Shown here one piece after another: positions 6,217-9,951 of a DNA stretch of 9,951 nt. Origin of the DNA: JAZDLC01 sp043802345. Lineage in GTDB: Bacteria > Planctomycetota > B15-G4 > JADJEK01. The notes beneath the pieces were generated by a model that searched no databases, was not told the DNA's origin, and saw only the letters and a program-made list of their open reading frames with translations. The DNA is taken from positions 1-9,951 of the forward strand of contig JAZDLC010000040.1 of the NCBI GenBank assembly GCA_043802345.1, given 5' to 3'. Position numbers and translations under genes: made by a program. The stretch's first letter is position 1; every line of letters starts with the position of its first letter.

Positions 6217-9120
6217 ATGAAGCACACCCAGGCTGGATCCGTTCGCAGGGCCGTCCTCTTCGGCTGCCTGTTCGTCACTGCGGCGGTGTCGGGTGGCCTG
6301 CTGCTGTTCGACGGGGTGGGTCCGAATCGCCTGGAGGCGACCTTCGAGCAGGCCGCGGGTCTGGCGCGGTCCGAGTCTGAGCCCGAGGCGGAGCGGGCAC
6401 CGGACGGAAACCCGGCGACTCTCCGGCAGGAAGAGCAGGGCCGGCCCCAGGAGCCGGAGACCCCCGTGGAGCCGGAGGCGGCGCTGCCGCCGGACGCCAC
6501 CGGCCTGACCGGGAGGATCATCGGCCGGGATGGAAAACCGGTGGCGGGGGCAGAGGTCGTGGTCCAGCGATCTGTGGATGAGGAGGAAACCCCCATGTTC
6601 GGCGTCACCCTCGAGCAGGGCAAACCGAAGGCGCTCTTCACCAAGTCCGCAGTGAGCGACGAGCAGGGGCGCTTCGCCGTGATCGACTTGATTCCTCGCG
6701 ACCAGTACCGCGTCCGGGTTGCGACCGATGCCGGCGAGGTCGGCCGCAAACCCGGGATCGAACTGATCGACCGGGTCGTCCTGGATGTGGGTGACATCCC
6801 CCTCACGCGGGGCGTGGAAGTTTCCGGCAGGGTCCTGACCGATGGCGGAGGGACGGTGGAGGGCGCACGGGTCGAGTTCAAATCGAGCTGGTCGCAGGAG
6901 CCGATCGTGACGGACGGCAAGGGCAGGTTCCAGTCAGGGACGCTCTTTCCGGGCACCCACACGCTGGACGTGGTGGCGAGCGGGTACGCCCTTCCGGAGA
7001 CCTACCGGCGGCAATTCGTGGAGGGGGAGCGAGTCGATGATCTCGAGCTGATCCTGGTCCAGGCCGCGCCGATCCGGGGTGTGGTGGTGGACCAGGCGGG
7101 CAGGGGTCTGGCCGGCGCATGGGTTTCCGCTTACCGCACGGACAACACTCCTTTCGGCGGGTACGGAGCGGATACCACCACCGACGAAGACGGCCGGTTC
7201 GCCTTCGACTCGATCACCCGGGGGAGCTACCGCATATGGGCTCAGCGGGCGGGCTACCAGACCGAGGAGCAGACGGAGACCGAGGCCCCCGGGCCGGAGC
7301 TGCAGATCCGGCTCACCCGCATGGGGGTGATCGAGGGCGCGGTGGTCGATGCCGCCACGGGACAGCCGGTGAAGGCGGAGCGACTCGGGCTCCTCTGGAT
7401 TCCGCCGTGGACACGGAAGAACCAGGGGGCCGGTGCTGCCGAATACGGGGAGTTCCACGGCGACAGCGACGTGGAGATCCGCGAGGACGGTACTTTCACC
7501 ATTGGCTTCTCCCGGGGCGGTTCCTTCAAGGTGGAGGCGTTCGCGCCCGGGTACGCGCCGGCTCGCTCGGAGGCGCTCGAGTTGGAGGAGAACCAGATTC
7601 AGTCCGGCGTCCTGGTGAGCATGGCTCCGGGAATCGCGCTCCCCGTGAGGGTGCTGGATGGTGCCACCCGGGAACCGATTCCGGGCGTGGTGCTGGAGAT
7701 CCACTCTCAGCGCGGCGGCGGAGGCGACCTGGGGTCTTCCCTGGTCAACCTGGGGTATCTGGGCGGAGGACGGAACCGCGGCGGTTCATTGGTTGGTGAG
7801 CGGGTCGGGCGAATCGCCACCGGGCTCGATGGCACCGCGGTGCTTGGGTCGGTGACGCCTGGCACATTTGTGATCCTGGCCACCAAGAACGGGTACGCGG
7901 AGACCCATCAGAAAGATGTCGCCATCCTCCCGGGTATCTCGCCCGAGGCGATCGAGATGTTGATGGGGTTGGGCGGATCGATCGAGGGGGTCGTGACGAA
8001 CACCCTGGGCGAGGTCGAGCCCGCGCTGAAAGTCATCGCTTCCAGGTCGGAGGGCGCCGGGCGGGAGGCCGTCACCGGCGAGAACGGTCGCTACCGGATC
8101 GAGAACCTCGCCCCGGGCCGGTACATGGTGGAGGTCGATCTGGGGGACGAACGGCGTCCGCAGCGCGGCGTCGGCTTCGACCTTCCGAAGGGGAAGAGGT
8201 CACGGGATGTCTCCCGCGAGGAGCGGTTTCCGGTCCAGGTCCAGGGAGGGGAGACGGCGACGCACGATCTGGTCATCGAGCGGGTGGTGCCGGGATCTCT
8301 CGCGGGCACCGTGATGATCAACGGGTCGCCCGCGGCGGACGTCCAGTTGATCGCCAGCCGCATCGATCCGGAGAACCGGCAGCGGTTCAGCTTCGACTTC
8401 AACCAGAGGGTCATCTCGGATGCTCTCGGGAGATTCCGCTTCCGGCGTCTCGATCCGGCGGAGTACTCGCTGCTGGTATTCCGCTCCTGGTCGGCCAGCT
8501 TCAAGGGCGGAGAGGCGCTGGTGCTTGCCGGAAGGGAGACGACGATCACGGTCGATGTGGGGCTCGGGAGCCTCAGCGGCGCGGTCTTCGACCCGGATGG
8601 GAGGCCGATCGAAGGGGCCACGGTGAGGGCCAATCAGCATCAGGAGGGGGGGCGCTCGTTCTCGTTTGGCGGGAGCCCGAGAGAAACTTCCGACGCCGGT
8701 GGCCGGTTCCAGATCGGCGAGATGGAGGCCGGCATTTACAGCCTCACCATCAGCCGCACCGGTTTCTTGGCCACGAACCTGCCCGAGGTCCGTGTGACCG
8801 GCCAGCGCAACACCGGTCCGCTGGAGATCCGCATGTCCCCGGGCGGCTGGATTCGGGCTCGGGTGACCGGCGTTCCCGCGAGCGACTTTGGCCCGGCCCG
8901 GCTGCAGCTCGAGTTCAGCGACGCGCAGAATCAGACCTCGAAGAGCAGATGGGAGCAGCCCGACGGAGAGGGCTACTACTGGCTCGAGGTGGGAGCGAAC
9001 CTCGTTGGCACCCTGACCGTCAAGTCCAGAAACGCCTCCAATACCGCTGAACTGGTCGGCACGGCGGCGATCGAACTTCAGGAAGGACGGAACGCCGAGG
9101 TTACGGTCCGCCTGGAATAG
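6217..9120 (+). CDS. Membrane-anchored array of carboxypeptidase-regulatory-like domains
   Basis: A 967-residue protein of unknown function. One N-terminal membrane segment (about 12-31) follows basic residues, then an E/P-rich linker (about 50-95) like a periplasm-spanning spacer. The rest is a tandem array of transthyretin-like beta sandwiches with the pattern GxVxDxxGxPVxGAxV ... TDxxGRFxxxxLxPGxYxVxVxAxGY. Units begin near residues 97, 199, 285, 370, 472, 587, 693 and 785; a ninth degenerate unit (about 876-967) lacks the GRF turn and closes the chain. No catalytic motif, peptidase domain, TonB-dependent barrel, LPXTG or other sorting signal is visible. Start: ATG 6217 with AGGAG at 6200-6204, 12 nt away. 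It lies 9 nt after the hydrolase stop, so the two are likely co-transcribed. A structural, adhesive or ligand-binding envelope role is inference. Confidence 0.8.
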   Translation: MKHTQAGSVRRAVLFGCLFVTAAVSGGLLLFDGVGPNRLEATFEQAAGLARSESEPEAERAPDGNPATLRQEEQGRPQEPETPVEPEAALPPDATGLTGRIIGRDGKPVAGAEVVVQRSVDEEETPMFGVTLEQGKPKALFTKSAVSDEQGRFAVIDLIPRDQYRVRVATDAGEVGRKPGIELIDRVVLDVGDIPLTRGVEVSGRVLTDGGGTVEGARVEFKSSWSQEPIVTDGKGRFQSGTLFPGTHTLDVVASGYALPETYRRQFVEGERVDDLELILVQAAPIRGVVVDQAGRGLAGAWVSAYRTDNTPFGGYGADTTTDEDGRFAFDSITRGSYRIWAQRAGYQTEEQTETEAPGPELQIRLTRMGVIEGAVVDAATGQPVKAERLGLLWIPPWTRKNQGAGAAEYGEFHGDSDVEIREDGTFTIGFSRGGSFKVEAFAPGYAPARSEALELEENQIQSGVLVSMAPGIALPVRVLDGATREPIPGVVLEIHSQRGGGGDLGSSLVNLGYLGGGRNRGGSLVGERVGRIATGLDGTAVLGSVTPGTFVILATKNGYAETHQKDVAILPGISPEAIEMLMGLGGSIEGVVTNTLGEVEPALKVIASRSEGAGREAVTGENGRYRIENLAPGRYMVEVDLGDERRPQRGVGFDLPKGKRSRDVSREERFPVQVQGGETATHDLVIERVVPGSLAGTVMINGSPAADVQLIASRIDPENRQRFSFDFNQRVISDALGRFRFRRLDPAEYSLLVFRSWSASFKGGEALVLAGRETTITVDVGLGSLSGAVFDPDGRPIEGATVRANQHQEGGRSFSFGGSPRETSDAGGRFQIGEMEAGIYSLTISRTGFLATNLPEVRVTGQRNTGPLEIRMSPGGWIRARVTGVPASDFGPARLQLEFSDAQNQTSKSRWEQPDGEGYYWLEVGANLVGTLTVKSRNASNTAELVGTAAIELQEGRNAEVTVRLE

Positions 9121-9129
9121 GCTGGAACA

Positions 9130-9135
9130 GGAAGG
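9130..9135 (+). promoter_or_regulatory. Ribosome-binding site that favours the second of two ATGs
   Basis: GGAAGG lies 1 nt before the ATG at 9137 but 7 nt before the in-frame ATG at 9143. Normal spacing favours initiation at 9143; using 9137 would only add Met-Pro. Confidence 0.6.
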
Positions 9136-9142
9136 AATGCCG

Positions 9143-9703
9143 ATGTCGTCACGCAGGAGAATCTATACCCGCACGGGAGACGACGGCACCACCGGCCTCG
9201 GCACGGGCGCCCGGGTCCGGAAGGATGCGACCCGCATCAGTGCCTACGGCACGGTGGATGAACTCAACTCGGCGCTCGGTCTGGCCGCCGCGGCCAGCGC
9301 TCATCAGGATCTGGTCAGCCTGCTGCGCGCGGTGCAGAGGGACCTGTTCGTCATGGGGGCCGATCTCTGCTTCCCGGAAGAGGGGCGTGGGGCGAATGCC
9401 ATGCGGATGGAGGAGCGGCAGGCCGCCGCGCTGGAGCAGCAGATCGACCTGCTGGAGGAGGAACTGGAACCGCTGACGAAGTTCATCCTGCCGGGAGGAA
9501 CGCTCGCGAGCGCGCACATGCACCTCTCACGCGCCATCTGCAGGCGGGCCGAACGCGGGCTGGTGATGCTGGCCGCTGAAGAGCGGATTTCGGACTGCCT
9601 GATCACCTACCTGAATCGGCTCTCCGACCTGCTGTTCGTGATGGCCCGGGTGGAGAACAGGCGCGGCGGCCTGGAGGACATCTGCTGGGACGGGCGTTCT
9701 TGA
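9143..9703 (+). CDS. PduO-type cob(I)yrinic acid a,c-diamide / cob(I)alamin adenosyltransferase
   Basis: A cytoplasmic enzyme of 186 residues, normal for the family, that transfers adenosyl from ATP to cob(I)alamin or a corrinoid precursor to make adenosylcobalamin. Diagnostic motifs, numbered from ATG 9143: the ATP-binding N-terminus TRTGDDGTTGLGTGARVRK (about 9-27), YGTVDELNSALG (about 35-46), GGTLASAHMHLSRAICRRAER (about 117-137) and YLNRLSDLLFVMAR (about 156-169). They identify the PduO/MMAB fold rather than the CobA/BtuR or EutT types. The start at 9143 is set by the ribosome-binding site. The gene is 22 nt after the domain-array gene and its TGA overlaps the next gene by 4 bp. I see no B12 riboswitch upstream. 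Whether it serves de novo synthesis or salvage cannot be judged here. Confidence 0.95.
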   Translation: MSSRRRIYTRTGDDGTTGLGTGARVRKDATRISAYGTVDELNSALGLAAAASAHQDLVSLLRAVQRDLFVMGADLCFPEEGRGANAMRMEERQAAALEQQIDLLEEELEPLTKFILPGGTLASAHMHLSRAICRRAERGLVMLAAEERISDCLITYLNRLSDLLFVMARVENRRGGLEDICWDGRS

Positions 9704-9951
9704 GCGACAGAAAGCGCCTGCTTCCAGCGCGCAGCTTGCTGCTTTTGCTCCTGCTGCTCCTGCTCATCCTGCCCTTCAAGCTGGGCTACCACCGCTCATT
9801 CTCGAAGCTCGAGCCGCTGGCCGCGGCGCCTTACGGCGATTCCGTGACCTACCTGGAAGAGGCGGCGGTCCAGTTCGGCGGTGAGGCGCCCAGGCAGGCC
9901 TTCTACAAGCCGCCTCTCTATGAGCTGTTGCTGCATCTGACCGGCGCGGCC
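9700..9951 (+). CDS. Partial polytopic membrane protein, GT39/ArnT-like glycosyltransferase (5' end)
   Basis: An open frame of 84 codons runs to the window edge with no stop. The proposed TTG start at 9700 overlaps the TGA of the adenosyltransferase (TTGA), a common arrangement for translational coupling; no ATG or GTG offers a better start. The N-terminus has basic residues at 4-6 and 11, then a transmembrane segment with ten consecutive leucines (13-22). After it comes a putative first extracytoplasmic loop with GDSVTYLEEA (46-55) and FYKPPLYELLLH (68-79). An acidic residue near a Tyr, followed by a P-P-L-Y segment leading into the second membrane helix, is characteristic of polyprenyl-phosphate-sugar-dependent GT-C enzymes (PMT/ArnT/GT39 and relatives). 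Acceptor and sugar donor are unknown, and the family call rests on the first loop only. Confidence 0.65.
   Translation, partial: MSDRKRLLPARSLLLLLLLLLLILPFKLGYHRSFSKLEPLAAAPYGDSVTYLEEAAVQFGGEAPRQAFYKPPLYELLLHLTGAA

Noticed and set aside
4876..6225. Minus-strand open frame (449 codons) opposite the hydrolase gene
   Set aside because: It is the complement of the hydrolase gene and the end of glnS, with Arg/Gln-rich low-complexity translation and no motif.
9121..9142. Cobalamin riboswitch ahead of the adenosyltransferase
   Set aside because: The gap is only 22 nt, and I saw no B12-box (GCCACTG-type) sequence upstream of the hydrolase or the domain-array gene either.

Overview
The window is GC-rich, gene-dense bacterial DNA with no phage, transposase, CRISPR, rRNA or tRNA signature. 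No gene identifies the host securely. The secreted M28 peptidase carries an Ig-like module, a MAM/immune-inhibitor-like module and a C-terminal beta module, and there is a long tethered array of carboxypeptidase-regulatory-like domains. From recall, this combination is common in uncultured Planctomycetota, Acidobacteriota and Eisenbacteria/Krumholzibacteria-type lineages. That placement is an inference.

Layout: 1-348 has no convincing gene. It holds two inverted-repeat structures downstream of the peptidase gene. On the minus strand, 349-2871 encodes an 840-residue secreted zinc peptidase of family M28 with all metal ligands present. A 544-bp divergent intergenic region (2872-3415) follows and is unusually rich in nested inverted repeats. 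On the plus strand come glnS (glutaminyl-tRNA synthetase, 3416-5140), a putative lipoprotein alpha/beta hydrolase (5215-6207), a 967-residue membrane-anchored protein with eight or nine tandem regulatory-like beta-sandwich domains (6217-9120), a PduO-type cob(I)alamin adenosyltransferase (9143-9703), and the first 84 codons of a polytopic membrane protein resembling GT39/ArnT-type glycosyltransferases (9700 to the window end).

The last four plus-strand genes are tightly packed: a 9-bp gap, a 22-bp gap, then a 4-bp stop/start overlap. They probably form one transcription unit. Its likely promoter is a TATGAT box six bases before the hydrolase ATG, which would make the hydrolase mRNA leaderless. 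glnS lies 74 bp upstream and could be separate or read through. The operon mixes envelope functions (lipoprotein hydrolase, tethered domain array, membrane glycosyltransferase) with B12 cofactor activation, so no single pathway is evident.

No clearly new system is proved here. The most useful leads are the tethered domain array with its lipoprotein hydrolase partner, the leaderless hydrolase start, the repeat cluster upstream of glnS, the three-stem inverted-repeat element at 3012-3087, and the palindromic element at 195-259.
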